Assembly: GCA_002492415.1 (NCBI GenBank)
Contig: DKYK01000074.1
Span: forward strand, 1 to 24,731
Direction: 5' to 3'
DNA: 24,731 nucleotides
Source: Christensenella sp. UBA7102
Lineage (GTDB): Bacteria > Bacillota > Clostridia > Christensenellales > UBA1750
The notes beneath the pieces are model-generated. The model had not been told where the DNA came from and made no database searches. It saw nothing but the letters and a program-made list of their open reading frames with translations. The position numbers and the translations under genes are program-made. Below are positions 14,391 to 22,358 of this stretch, one piece after another. Positions within the stretch are counted from its first letter, which is position 1. Each line of letters begins with the position of its first letter.

Positions 14391-15410
14391 TCACTTCTGG
14401 CCCGCGAGGAATTCCCTGCGGAAGGCGCGGTAGTCGGCCAGCGAAGCCTTGAGCAGCGCGGGAGTGTCCAGCTGATACGGGCAGCGCTTGGCGCACGCGC
14501 GGCAGCCGATGCAGTTCTCGATCTTCTCCATCTCCGCGGCCATTTCCTCCGTCAGCCAGTTGGCGGACGGCGAACGGCGCAGCAGCTGGGGCATGCGCGC
14601 CGCGTTGTTGATGGGGATGCCGGCGGGGCAGGGCAGGCAGTAGCCGCAGCCGCGGCAGAAGTCGCCCGCAAGCTCGCGGCGGTCCTTCTCAATGCGCGCC
14701 AGCATCGCCTCGTCCAGCGCCGGGGGATTCTTCTCCAGCTCCAGCACCTCGTCCAGCTCGCTGTCCCGCTGGAAGCCCCAGATGGGCACCAGGTTGTCAA
14801 AGCGGCGCAGGTAAGCCATCGAGGGCGCGGCGCTGGTCAGCAGGCCGCCGGCCAGTCCCTTCATGCCGATGACGCCCATGTTCTTCTCCTTGCAAAGCCG
14901 CACCAGGTCCAGGTCCGCCTCGCTGGACAGCGCCGAGAGCGGGAACTGCAGCGTCTCAAACGCGCCGGACTCCACCTCCTGGCGCGCCACGTCCAGACGG
15001 TGCGCGGTCACGCCGATGTGGCGGATCATGCCCTGCGCCTTGGCCTTGATCATGCACGAGAGCATCTCGTCAGAGGGCATGGCCGAGGGGTTGTGGAACT
15101 GATAAATATCGATGTAATCGGTCTTCATGCGGGTCAGGGAAAGCTCCAGGTGCTTCCAGAACCCGTCGGGCGTGTTCGAGCCGGTCTTGGTGGCGATGAA
15201 GATCTCCCCGCGCACCTTATTCAGCCCCATGCCGATCTTTTCCTCCGAGTCGGAGTAGGCGTTAGCGGTATCGAAGAAGTTGATGCCGCCCTCATAGGCG
15301 CGGTAGAGCAGCGCCGCCGCGTCGGGCTTGCTCAAACGCTGAATGGGCAGCGCGCCAAAGCCGGAGCGCGTGGCCGCAATGCCGGTGGAACCCAGTATGA
15401 TTTTTTCCAT
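14391..15410 (-). CDS. Aldo/keto reductase with C-terminal two-cluster ferredoxin domain
   Basis: Residues 1-245 form an AKR barrel with a complete catalytic tetrad: Asp47 in FFDTANAY, Tyr52, Lys75 in IATKTG and His106 in YQFHNP. Residues 250-311 carry eight cysteines in two 4Fe-4S patterns: Cys252, 255, 258, 261 and Cys300, 303, 306, 310. Such fused proteins are common in anaerobes, where they are annotated as putative oxidoreductases of the aldo/keto reductase family. The clusters suggest electron exchange with a ferredoxin-type partner besides or instead of NAD(P)H. The ATG has GGGGAGG upstream. It is first in a leftward operon with the TIM-barrel protein, and divergent from glgB. A sugar or sugar-derivative substrate is suggested only by this context. 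Confidence 0.9.
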   Translation of the reverse strand: MEKIILGSTGIAATRSGFGALPIQRLSKPDAAALLYRAYEGGINFFDTANAYSDSEEKIGMGLNKVRGEIFIATKTGSNTPDGFWKHLELSLTRMKTDYIDIYQFHNPSAMPSDEMLSCMIKAKAQGMIRHIGVTAHRLDVARQEVESGAFETLQFPLSALSSEADLDLVRLCKEKNMGVIGMKGLAGGLLTSAAPSMAYLRRFDNLVPIWGFQRDSELDEVLELEKNPPALDEAMLARIEKDRRELAGDFCRGCGYCLPCPAGIPINNAARMPQLLRRSPSANWLTEEMAAEMEKIENCIGCRACAKRCPYQLDTPALLKASLADYRAFRREFLAGQK

Positions 15411-15479
15411 AGGTCATGCCTCCCCAGAAAATGTGTTTTTGCAAGGAGCATCCGTCTGCTGCGCAGTCCTCACCTCTCT

Positions 15480-15488
15480 ATTGTAGCA
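15480..15488 (-). promoter_or_regulatory. Extended -10 promoter for the reductase operon
   Basis: Leftward TGCTACAAT is an extended -10 (TGN plus TACAAT, 5/6). The -35 region 16-17 bp upstream is T-rich but poor. It is the best candidate between the divergent reductase and glgB genes. Confidence 0.45.
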
Positions 15489-15510
15489 CGAAAAAAAGCC
15501 GGATAAAAGA

Positions 15511-15538
15511 GGATTTTCACCTGTGCGTGGGGATTTTC
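15511..15538 (+). repeat. GGATTTTC direct repeat, 20-bp period
   Basis: GGATTTTC occurs at 15511-15518 and 15531-15538, exactly 20 bp apart, which puts both on one helix face. The pair lies between the two divergent promoters, just upstream of the reductase promoter's -35 region and about 70-95 bp upstream of the predicted glgB start. It is a plausible operator for either operon. Confidence 0.4.
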
Positions 15539-15589
15539 TCGGAATGTCATCATTTCACCCAAAAAAGTGTAGCCAACCGCAGAATTTTA

Positions 15590-15598
15590 TGCTATGAT
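15590..15598 (+). promoter_or_regulatory. Extended -10 promoter for the glgBCDA operon
   Basis: TGCTATGAT is an extended -10 (TGN plus TATGAT, 5/6). The hexamer 17 bp upstream is TAGCCA, a poor -35, which suggests reliance on the extended -10 or an activator. The start would be near 15605, giving a leader of about 50 bases. A second, weaker candidate, TATAGT, follows. Confidence 0.4.
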
Positions 15599-15654
15599 TG
15601 TATTAACATATAGTTTACATGTCCTCGTGTGCGGGGGCAGGAGGTGCGTAATCG

Positions 15655-17559
15655 ATGGATGAGATGCAAAGCTATCTGTTCCACCAGGGCAACTGCGCAT
15701 ACGCCTATCAGTTTATGGGCGCGCATCCGATTCGTGGCGGGTATTCTTTTGCGGTTTGGGCGCCCAACGCCCGTGCGGTGAGCGTGGTGGGCGATTTTAA
15801 CGATTGGGATCACAACCGCAACCCCATGGTGAATCACGACGGCGTCTGGGAGACGCAGATTTCCGGCGTAAAGCAGTTTGCCTCCTATAAATACGCCATC
15901 TGCGGGCCGCAGGGCAACTGGTTCATGAAGGCCGATCCCTATGCCTTCCATGCCGAGACCCGGCCAAACACCGCCAGCAAGACCTATGACATCACCGCTT
16001 ACCGCTGGAAGGACAAAAAGTGGATGGCCCAGCGCGCCCAGTTCGACCCTTACCACAACCCCGTTACCATCTACGAGGTGCACCTGGGTTCCTGGAAGCT
16101 GGACGAGCAGGGCCGCCTGTACACCTACGACCGCATGGCCGACGAGCTGGTGCCCTACGTCAAGCAGATGGGCTATACCCACGTCGAGCTGATGCCCGTG
16201 ATGGAGCACCCGTTCGACGGCTCGTGGGGCTACCAGATCACGGGTTATTTTGCGGCCAACTCCCGCTTTGGCGACCCCGCCGGCCTCATGCGCCTCATCG
16301 ACGCGTTTCACCGGGCGGGCATCGGCGTGATTCTGGACTGGGTTCCGGCGCACTACCCCAAGGACGCCCACGGCCTGTATCACTTTGACGGCGACCATCT
16401 CTACGAGAGCGGCGACTGGCGCCGCGCCGAGAACGAGTCCTGGGGCACCGCGATGTTCGACTTCGGCCGCAACGAGGTGCGCTCCTTCCTCAAGTCCTCC
16501 GCGGTGTTCTGGCTGGAGATGTTCCATGCCGACGGCCTGCGCGTGGACGCAGTTTCCTACATGCTCTACCACGACTATGGCAAGGAAGAGGGCAAGTGGG
16601 CGCCCAATCAGTTCGGCGGCAGGGAGAACCTGGAGGCCATTTCGCTGCTGCGCGAGGTCAATGAGATTGTCTATCGCGATTTCCCGGGAATCATGATCTG
16701 CGCCGAGGAAGCCACGGCCTTCCCCATGGTCACCGCGCCCACCTGCGACGGCGGCCTGGGCTTCGGCTTTAAGTGGAACATGGGCTGGATGCACGACGTG
16801 CTGGATTACATGGGGATGGACCCCATCTACCGCAAGTACCACCACAACAAGATGACCTTCTCCATGTTCTACGCCTTCTCGGAAAATTACATACTGCCCT
16901 TCTCGCACGACGAGGTGGTGCACGGCAAAAAATCCATGCTGGATAAGATGCCCGGCGATATTTGGAGAAAGTTCGCGTCGCTTCGCGCGCTGCTGGGCTA
17001 TATGTACGCCCATCCCGGCAAAAAGCTGATGTTCATGGGCACGGAGTTTGGCCAGTTCATCGAGTGGAAGGAGCTGGAGCAGCTGGATTGGTTCCTGCTG
17101 GCCTACGATAAGCACCCGCAGATGAAGCAGTACACCGCGGACCTGAACAGGTTCTACGCCAGCCATCCGCCCATGTACCAGATCGATAACTCCTGGGACG
17201 GCTTCACCTGGTGCTATGCCGACGACGCGGAGAATTCCATCTTCTCCTTCATCCGCACCGACAAGGCGGGCAACCGCATCATGGCGGTGATCAATTTCAC
17301 GCCCAATTATCACGAGCGCTACCGCGTGGGCATGCCCAAGGCGGGCGTGCTGCGCGAGGTGTTCAACTCGGACTCCTTCCAGTATGCGGGCTCGGGCAAG
17401 GGCAACGGCGACCGGGTCATCTCAACGCAGGACATCCCGCACCAGAACCAGCGCTACTCCGCGGAGCTGACGGTGCCGCCGCTGGCCTGCATCTATCTTA
17501 CGCTTGACGCCTACAAGGGCGCGCATCCGCGCAAAAGGCGCCCGCGCCCCGCAAAGTAA
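15655..17559 (+). CDS. glgB: 1,4-alpha-glucan branching enzyme
   Basis: GlgB makes alpha-1,6 branches in glycogen. The 634-aa protein has an N-terminal CBM48 domain (about 25-105, with SFAVWAPNARAVSVVGDFNDW) and a GH13 barrel: ELMPVMEHPFDGSWGYQ at about 179-193, nucleophile Asp298 in GLRVDAVSYMLY, acid/base Glu351 in CAEEATAFP, and Asp419 in PFSHDEVVHGK. The length matches the short Firmicute branching enzymes (Bacillus about 627). The last residues (KGAHPRKRRPRPAK) form a very basic tail. The ATG has AGGAGGTG 8 bases upstream. It leads the glgB-glgC-glgD-glgA operon and is separated from glgC by 42 bp. Confidence 0.97.
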   Translation: MDEMQSYLFHQGNCAYAYQFMGAHPIRGGYSFAVWAPNARAVSVVGDFNDWDHNRNPMVNHDGVWETQISGVKQFASYKYAICGPQGNWFMKADPYAFHAETRPNTASKTYDITAYRWKDKKWMAQRAQFDPYHNPVTIYEVHLGSWKLDEQGRLYTYDRMADELVPYVKQMGYTHVELMPVMEHPFDGSWGYQITGYFAANSRFGDPAGLMRLIDAFHRAGIGVILDWVPAHYPKDAHGLYHFDGDHLYESGDWRRAENESWGTAMFDFGRNEVRSFLKSSAVFWLEMFHADGLRVDAVSYMLYHDYGKEEGKWAPNQFGGRENLEAISLLREVNEIVYRDFPGIMICAEEATAFPMVTAPTCDGGLGFGFKWNMGWMHDVLDYMGMDPIYRKYHHNKMTFSMFYAFSENYILPFSHDEVVHGKKSMLDKMPGDIWRKFASLRALLGYMYAHPGKKLMFMGTEFGQFIEWKELEQLDWFLLAYDKHPQMKQYTADLNRFYASHPPMYQIDNSWDGFTWCYADDAENSIFSFIRTDKAGNRIMAVINFTPNYHERYRVGMPKAGVLREVFNSDSFQYAGSGKGNGDRVISTQDIPHQNQRYSAELTVPPLACIYLTLDAYKGAHPRKRRPRPAK

Positions 17560-17601
17560 CTTTCGCTTGCTCTACCAATTATTATAGAAGAGGGTGTAAT
17601 A

Positions 17602-18810
17602 ATGGGAAAAAAATGTGTCGCCATGTTGTTGGCGGGCGGACAGGGCAGTCGCTTGGGCGTGCTGACCAAGAATATGGCAAAGCCGGCCGTACCCTTCGGC
17701 GGTAAATACCGCATCATCGACTTCCCGCTGTCCAACTGCTCCAATTCGGGCATCGACGTGGTGGGCGTGTTGACGCAGTATCAGCCGCTGGAGCTCAACT
17801 CCTACATCGGCAACGGCATGCCGTGGGACCTGGACCGTCTCACCGGCGGCGCGTACGTGCTGCCCCCCTACCAGAAGGGCAAGTCCGGCACCTGGTATAA
17901 GGGCACCGCAAACGCCATCTATCAGAACCTCGCCTTCATTGAGCAGTACGATCCGAAGTACGTGCTCGTGCTCTCCGGCGACCACATCTACAAGATGGAT
18001 TATTCCGACATGATCGCCGTCCATGAGAAAAAGCAGGCCGACTGCACCATCGCGGTCTATTCCGTGCCGTGGAACGAGGCCTCCCGCTTTGGCATTATGA
18101 ATACCGACGAGAACGGCAACATCGTCGAGTTCGAGGAAAAGCCCGCCGAGCCCAAGTCCAACAACGCCTCCATGGGCATCTATGTGTTCAACTGGAAGGA
18201 CCTCAGGCAGTACCTCATCGAGGATGAGGCCAATCTCGAGTCCTCCAACGACTTTGGCAAGAACATCATTCCGCGCATGCTCTCGGAGGGCAAGCACATG
18301 GTGGCCTACAATTTCGAGGGCTACTGGAAGGACGTGGGCACCATCGAGTCGCTGTGGGAGGCCAATATGGACCTGCTGCAGACGCCCCCGGCCTTCAACC
18401 TCTACGATTCCTCCTGGCGCATCTACAGCCGCAACCCCGTGCTGCCCCCGCACTATATCGCAGGCGGCGCCGAGGTCTCCGGCTCCATGGTCACCGAGGG
18501 CTGCATGGTGGCCGGCAAGGTGGAGCACTCCATCCTCTTCTCGGGCGCGCAGGTCGAGGAGGGGGCCGTGGTGGAAAACTCCGTCGTCATGAACGGCGCG
18601 GTCATCTGCAAGGGCGCGCGCATCCGCCGCGCCATCGTGTCGGAAAACGCCGTCGTCGGCCCCGATTCCGTGGTGGGCGGCAACGGCCGCATCGCCGTGG
18701 TGGGTCCTGAGACCAAGCTGCCCGAGTATTCGGTGGTCAAGCCCGGCGAGCAGGTGGATACCGAGGTGCTCGCAAAGCGCCTGGCCAAGGCTGAGGAGGA
18801 AGCAAAATGA
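17602..18810 (+). CDS. glgC: Glucose-1-phosphate adenylyltransferase, catalytic subunit
   Basis: GlgC makes ADP-glucose from ATP and glucose-1-phosphate, the first committed step of bacterial glycogen synthesis. The 402-aa protein has the nucleotide-binding LLAGGQGSRLGVLT (about 9-22), KPAVPFGGKYRIIDF (27-41), the catalytic aspartate in SGDHIYKMDY, FEEKP and the ADP-glucose site around GYWKDVGTI. The C-terminal third carries the hexapeptide-rich left-handed beta helix. The ATG has AGAGGGTG upstream. Its stop overlaps the glgD start (ATGA), which fits formation of a GlgC/GlgD hetero-oligomer, as in other Firmicutes. Confidence 0.97.
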   Translation: MGKKCVAMLLAGGQGSRLGVLTKNMAKPAVPFGGKYRIIDFPLSNCSNSGIDVVGVLTQYQPLELNSYIGNGMPWDLDRLTGGAYVLPPYQKGKSGTWYKGTANAIYQNLAFIEQYDPKYVLVLSGDHIYKMDYSDMIAVHEKKQADCTIAVYSVPWNEASRFGIMNTDENGNIVEFEEKPAEPKSNNASMGIYVFNWKDLRQYLIEDEANLESSNDFGKNIIPRMLSEGKHMVAYNFEGYWKDVGTIESLWEANMDLLQTPPAFNLYDSSWRIYSRNPVLPPHYIAGGAEVSGSMVTEGCMVAGKVEHSILFSGAQVEEGAVVENSVVMNGAVICKGARIRRAIVSENAVVGPDSVVGGNGRIAVVGPETKLPEYSVVKPGEQVDTEVLAKRLAKAEEEAK

Positions 18811-19931
18811 AAGACGTATTCGGTCTGATCTATACCAATGACGAGAGCGACGTTCGCCTGCGCGATCTGACCCGTTCCCGCTCCATCGCGGCCATGCCCA
18901 TCGGCGGCCGCTATCGCGTCATCGACATGCTGCTGAGCAACATGGTGCATTCCGGCATCACCAACGTAGGCCTCATCACCCAGCGCAACTACCACGCGCT
19001 GATGGACCACCTGGAGTCCGGCAAGGCCTGGGACCTCAACCGCAAGCGCGACGGCCTGTTCATCCTGCCGCCCTACGTCACCCGCGGCAACACCGGCTCC
19101 TACACCGGCCTGCTGGACGCCATCCGCGCCAACCTGTCCTACGTGCGCCGCGCATCCCAGCGCTATGCGCTCATCACGGACTCTTCCACCGTCTTTAACA
19201 TCACCTATGACGACATGCTGCGCCAGCACCTGGAGACCGGCGCGGACATCACCATACTCTACAACGTGCCCGCCGAGAGCGAACTTGCCGCCGACGCCGA
19301 GCGCACGCACCTGAAGCTCGACGAGGAAGGCCGCGTGGTGGATATCGAGGTGTCCCCGCACCTGAACACCTACCCCGCCGTCTCCATGGACGTCTACATC
19401 ATGGACAAGGCGCTGCTGACCTACCTGGTCGAGGTCTCCGCCGCGCACTACCATTCCGACTTTGTGCGCGACGTGCTCATCCAGCAGATGAAGAACCTCA
19501 AAATCTACGGCTACCGGTACGACGGCTACGTCAAGCGCATCGAGTCCGTCGAGGCTTACCGCCAGCTGAATATGGACCTGCTGGACGAGAGCATCCGCAC
19601 CCCCTTGCTTTACAAGCCCAATCCGGTGTATACTAAGGTCAAGGACGAAGTCCCGGCCCGCTACGAGGCGGGCGCCAAGGTGACCAATACCCTGGTTGCC
19701 GACGGCTGTATCATCGAAGGCACGGTGGAGAACTCCATCCTCTTCCGCGGCGTGCGCGTGGGCAAGGGCGCCGTGGTCAAGGACTGCATCCTGATGCAGG
19801 GCGTGGAGGTTCAGGACGGCGCGCAGCTCAGCTACGTCATCTCGGATAAGGATGCCTTCATCAAGCGGGATCGCCGCATCGTCGGGCAAGAGAGCTACCC
19901 GATCGTCATCGAGAAGAACGCGGTGATCTAA
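18807..19931 (+). CDS. glgD: GlgD, non-catalytic/regulatory subunit of ADP-glucose pyrophosphorylase
   Basis: The 374-aa protein aligns along the length of GlgC but is degenerate where catalysis occurs. The glycine-rich nucleotide loop is replaced by TNDESDVRLRDLTRSR, and the SGDHIYKMDY aspartate region reads TDSSTVFNITYDD. YRVIDMLLSNMVHSGI and the C-terminal beta-helix repeats remain. This fits GlgD, which raises the activity of GlgC in the complex. It begins in an ATGA overlap with glgC, and glgA follows after about 30 bp. Confidence 0.94.
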   Translation: MKDVFGLIYTNDESDVRLRDLTRSRSIAAMPIGGRYRVIDMLLSNMVHSGITNVGLITQRNYHALMDHLESGKAWDLNRKRDGLFILPPYVTRGNTGSYTGLLDAIRANLSYVRRASQRYALITDSSTVFNITYDDMLRQHLETGADITILYNVPAESELAADAERTHLKLDEEGRVVDIEVSPHLNTYPAVSMDVYIMDKALLTYLVEVSAAHYHSDFVRDVLIQQMKNLKIYGYRYDGYVKRIESVEAYRQLNMDLLDESIRTPLLYKPNPVYTKVKDEVPARYEAGAKVTNTLVADGCIIEGTVENSILFRGVRVGKGAVVKDCILMQGVEVQDGAQLSYVISDKDAFIKRDRRIVGQESYPIVIEKNAVI

Positions 19932-19961
19932 GACCTTATGGACTGGAAAGGCGGGAAATGC

Positions 19962-21455
19962 GTGAAGATACTGTTTGCAACCTCTGAATGTGTTCCGTTT
20001 GTCAAGACCGGCGGCCTGGCGGATGTGTGCGGCGCGCTGCCCAAGCAGCTCAAAAAGCAGGGCGCGGAGGTGCGCGTGGTGCTGCCCCTGTATCGCGATG
20101 TCCAGCCCAAGTGGCGCGAGCAGATGGAACATTTGACGTATTTCTACGTCAACCTGGGCTGGAGACGCCAGTACTGCGGCATTGAGATGCTCAAGCTGGA
20201 CGGCGTCACCTTCTATTTCATCGATAACGAGTTCTACTACAACCGCCCTTCCGTCTACGGCTGGGGCGGCGACGAGGGCGAGCGCTTCGCCTTCTTCGAT
20301 CGCGCGGTGCTGGAGATGCTGCCGCTGATCGACTACAAGCCCGACGTGCTGCACTGCCACGACTGGCAGACCGGCCTGATCCCCGTGCTGCTCAAGCGCC
20401 AGTACGCGGCCCTGCCCTTCTACAACGGCATCCATACGGTGTTCACCATCCACAACCTGCAGTACCAGGGCGTGTTCGGCATGGACTACATCGAGGATCT
20501 GATGGGCTTTGGCTGGGACGCCTACACCAGCGATAAGCTGGAGTTCTTCGGCGCGGCCTCCTTCATGAAGGGCGGTCTGGTCTATACCGACGAGATCACC
20601 ACCGTCAGCCCCACCTACGCCAGTGAGATCCAGACCGCCTACTACGGCGAGCGGCTGGACGGCCTGCTCCGCGCCCGCCGCGAGAGCCTGACGGGCATCC
20701 TCAACGGCATCGATACCGACGAGTACAATCCCAGCAAGGATCCCCTGATCGAGGAGCGCTACAACGTGGTGACGCAGGGCAAGCGCAAGGCCGTCAACAA
20801 GGCGGCGCTGCAGCAGCAGCTGGGCCTGGAGGTGCGCCCCGACGTGCCTCTGATCGGCATCGTGTCCCGCCTGACCTCTCAAAAGGGCCTGGATCTGGTC
20901 GAGCGCGTGCTGCCCGAGATCATGAGCATGGACGTGCAGCTGGTCGTGCTGGGCATGGGCGAGGAAAAGTACGTCAACCTCTTCAACTGGGCGGCCCACC
21001 GCTACCAGGGCAAGGTGGCCTCCTGGAACCAGATGAACCACGAGCTGGCGCACCGCATCTACGCGGGCTGCGATATGTTCCTGATGCCCTCGGCCTTCGA
21101 GCCCTGCGGCCTGTCGCAGATCATCTCGCTGCGCTACGGCACCGTGCCCATCGTCCGCGAGACCGGCGGCCTCAAGGACACCGTGCCCGCCTTTAACCCC
21201 GTCACGGGCGAGGGCATGGGCTTTACCTTCTACTCCTACAACGCGCACGACATGCTCGACGCCATTCGCCGCGCCGTCACCACCTACCGCGAGGACAAGA
21301 AGTCCTGGCGCAAGCTGATCGGCAACGGCATGCGCGGCGACTACGGCTGGGCGGCCAGCGCTAAGAAGTACATGGAGCTCTATAACAAGCTCGTCCCCGA
21401 GCAGACCGTCGACCTCGGCGACGAGAAGCCCGCTAAGCCCGAAAAAGCTGAATAA
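19962..21455 (+). CDS. glgA: Glycogen synthase (ADP-glucose)
   Basis: GlgA is a GT5 retaining glycosyltransferase that extends alpha-1,4 chains from ADP-glucose. The 497-aa protein begins VKILFATSECVPFVKTGGLADV, where KTGGL (from Lys15) is the ADP-glucose motif. It has the HDWQTGL block, IHNLQYQGVF, the start of the second Rossmann domain at GIVSRLTSQKGLDL, and EPCGLSQIISLRYGTVPIVRETGGL with the catalytic-site glutamate. I prefer GTG at 19962, because an AAGGCGGG site precedes it and GlgA proteins start there. An ATG at 19938 would add eight residues but has no ribosome site. It ends the glgBCDA operon at a terminator. The extreme C-terminus is Lys/Pro/Glu-rich. Confidence 0.95.
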   Translation: MKILFATSECVPFVKTGGLADVCGALPKQLKKQGAEVRVVLPLYRDVQPKWREQMEHLTYFYVNLGWRRQYCGIEMLKLDGVTFYFIDNEFYYNRPSVYGWGGDEGERFAFFDRAVLEMLPLIDYKPDVLHCHDWQTGLIPVLLKRQYAALPFYNGIHTVFTIHNLQYQGVFGMDYIEDLMGFGWDAYTSDKLEFFGAASFMKGGLVYTDEITTVSPTYASEIQTAYYGERLDGLLRARRESLTGILNGIDTDEYNPSKDPLIEERYNVVTQGKRKAVNKAALQQQLGLEVRPDVPLIGIVSRLTSQKGLDLVERVLPEIMSMDVQLVVLGMGEEKYVNLFNWAAHRYQGKVASWNQMNHELAHRIYAGCDMFLMPSAFEPCGLSQIISLRYGTVPIVRETGGLKDTVPAFNPVTGEGMGFTFYSYNAHDMLDAIRRAVTTYREDKKSWRKLIGNGMRGDYGWAASAKKYMELYNKLVPEQTVDLGDEKPAKPEKAE

Positions 21456-21470
21456 GCGTCACAAATTGCG

Positions 21471-21509
21471 AAAACCGGCCGTGCACACCGCTGTACAGCC
21501 GGTTTTTTT
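21471..21509 (+). terminator. Rho-independent terminator of the glgBCDA operon
   Basis: AACCGGC (21473-21479) pairs with GCCGGTT (21498-21504), with weaker inner pairing, followed by a run of seven Ts to 21509. Confidence 0.8.
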
Positions 21510-21538
21510 CTCGATACTTTCCTCAAAAGGAGAAAACC

Positions 21539-22030
21539 ATGGTCACTCTGACAGAAATCAACGAGCGGAACTGGCTGGAGGCCGCCCGCCTGCGCGTCGC
21601 ACCCGAGCAGCAGCGCTTTGTCGCGCCCGCCGTGGGCATACTCGCCCGCGCTTACGCCCTGCGCGCCAGCAACGCCCGCGCCTTTGGCATCTGCGATGGC
21701 GGCGTCCTTTCCGGCCTCATCCTCGTGCGCGACTTGACCGAGCCGCCCGCCTGCTACGAGCTGCAGCAGCTGCTCGTGGACGCCTCCGTGCAGAACCGCG
21801 GCATCGCCCGGTCCGCTCTAACCCAGCTGCTTGAGCTCCTCGCCGCCGAGCGCCGCTTCGATACCGTCGAGCTGTGCGTCCACAAGGACGACGCGCCTGC
21901 GCTGCACCTCTACCGCAGGCTCGGCTTCGTAGATACCGGCTATACCGACCCCAACCTGCCCGACTGCCTCTGCCTCGTCCGACACCTGGACAAGCAGTCA
22001 GACCCATCGACAAGCGGCCTTCCAGACTGA
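21539..22030 (+). CDS. GNAT acetyltransferase, diamine/spermidine N-acetyltransferase-like
   Basis: The 163-aa protein has a GNAT fold with the acetyl-CoA loop QNRGIARSAL (85-94) and the typical LHLYRRLGFVDTG ending (122-134). The N-terminus (LRVAPEQQRFVAP, then AYAL) is like the BltD/PaiA spermidine and diamine acetyltransferases, in which a PEQ..FV segment is characteristic. Substrate is therefore probably a polyamine, but small GNATs are hard to assign. The ATG has AAAGGAG upstream. It lies just after the glgA terminator, with no clear promoter of its own. Confidence 0.82.
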   Translation: MVTLTEINERNWLEAARLRVAPEQQRFVAPAVGILARAYALRASNARAFGICDGGVLSGLILVRDLTEPPACYELQQLLVDASVQNRGIARSALTQLLELLAAERRFDTVELCVHKDDAPALHLYRRLGFVDTGYTDPNLPDCLCLVRHLDKQSDPSTSGLPD

Positions 22031-22070
22031 AAAAGCGGGCGCAGCTTCTGTGAGCTGCGCCCGCTTTTTT
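22030..22070. terminator. Bidirectional terminator between GNAT and DUF1858 genes
   Basis: GCGGGCGCAGCT (22035-22046) pairs perfectly over 12 bp with AGCTGCGCCCGC (22053-22064), with A-run and T-run flanks on both sides. It overlaps the GNAT stop codon and can end both converging transcripts. Confidence 0.9.
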
Positions 22071-22082
22071 GCAAATTTACGG

Positions 22083-22286
22083 TCACTTATTGGCAAAGTA
22101 TTCGTTCAGCGCCTTGACCAGCGCGTCCACGTCCACGCCGTGCACGCCGCCGGCCTCGGCCAGCGACTCCATCTGCGCATGCGGGCAGCCGATGCATCCC
22201 ATGCCGAACTGCATCAGGATCGCGGCGGCCTTGCGGTCCTCGCGGATCACCTCGCCGATGGTCATATCCTTGTTGACGACAAACAT
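22083..22286 (-). CDS. DUF1858 small CxxC protein (redox-disulfide domain)
   Basis: The 67-aa protein is a stand-alone DUF1858 domain of the kind found with hybrid-cluster proteins (TIGR03980-like redox disulfide domain). FGMGCIGCPHAQMESLAEA carries the conserved Cys31-x-x-Cys34 pair, preceded by MTIGEVI and a helical segment. Function is not established; a redox or cluster-related role is inferred. I start at the ATG at 22286, because AAGGAGG is 8 bases upstream. The frame stays open further upstream but there is no ribosome site. It lies 72 bp after the GH13 gene and may be co-transcribed with it besides having its own promoter. Confidence 0.9.
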   Translation of the reverse strand: MFVVNKDMTIGEVIREDRKAAAILMQFGMGCIGCPHAQMESLAEAGGVHGVDVDALVKALNEYFANK

Positions 22287-22326
22287 GTTCTGTACCTCCT
22301 TGCGGTCTTTCTTAGAGTATACCCCT

Positions 22327-22355
22327 ATCATAGCGCATTCAAACGCAATGTGCAA
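22327..22355 (-). promoter_or_regulatory. Possible promoter of the DUF1858 gene
   Basis: Leftward TTGCAC (22355-22350), 17 bp, then TATGAT (22332-22327). A second candidate -10, TATACT, follows about 10 bases later. The -35 match is weak (3/6) and the -10 is good (5/6). Confidence 0.4.
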
Positions 22356-22358
22356 GCG

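Noticed and set aside
12545..14452. A 635-codon plus-strand frame opposite the TIM-barrel gene
   Set aside because: The minus-strand protein has a coherent fold, ribosome site and operon context; the plus frame has none.
15592..17313. A 573-codon minus-strand frame across glgB
   Set aside because: Antisense shadow of glgB; no ribosome site, no domain, same biased composition.
18453..21248. A 931-codon open frame on the minus strand across glgC, glgD and glgA
   Set aside because: It is antisense to three certain genes. Its product is rich in His, Val, Gln, Asp and Ala without domains, as expected when GC-rich codons are read on the opposite strand.
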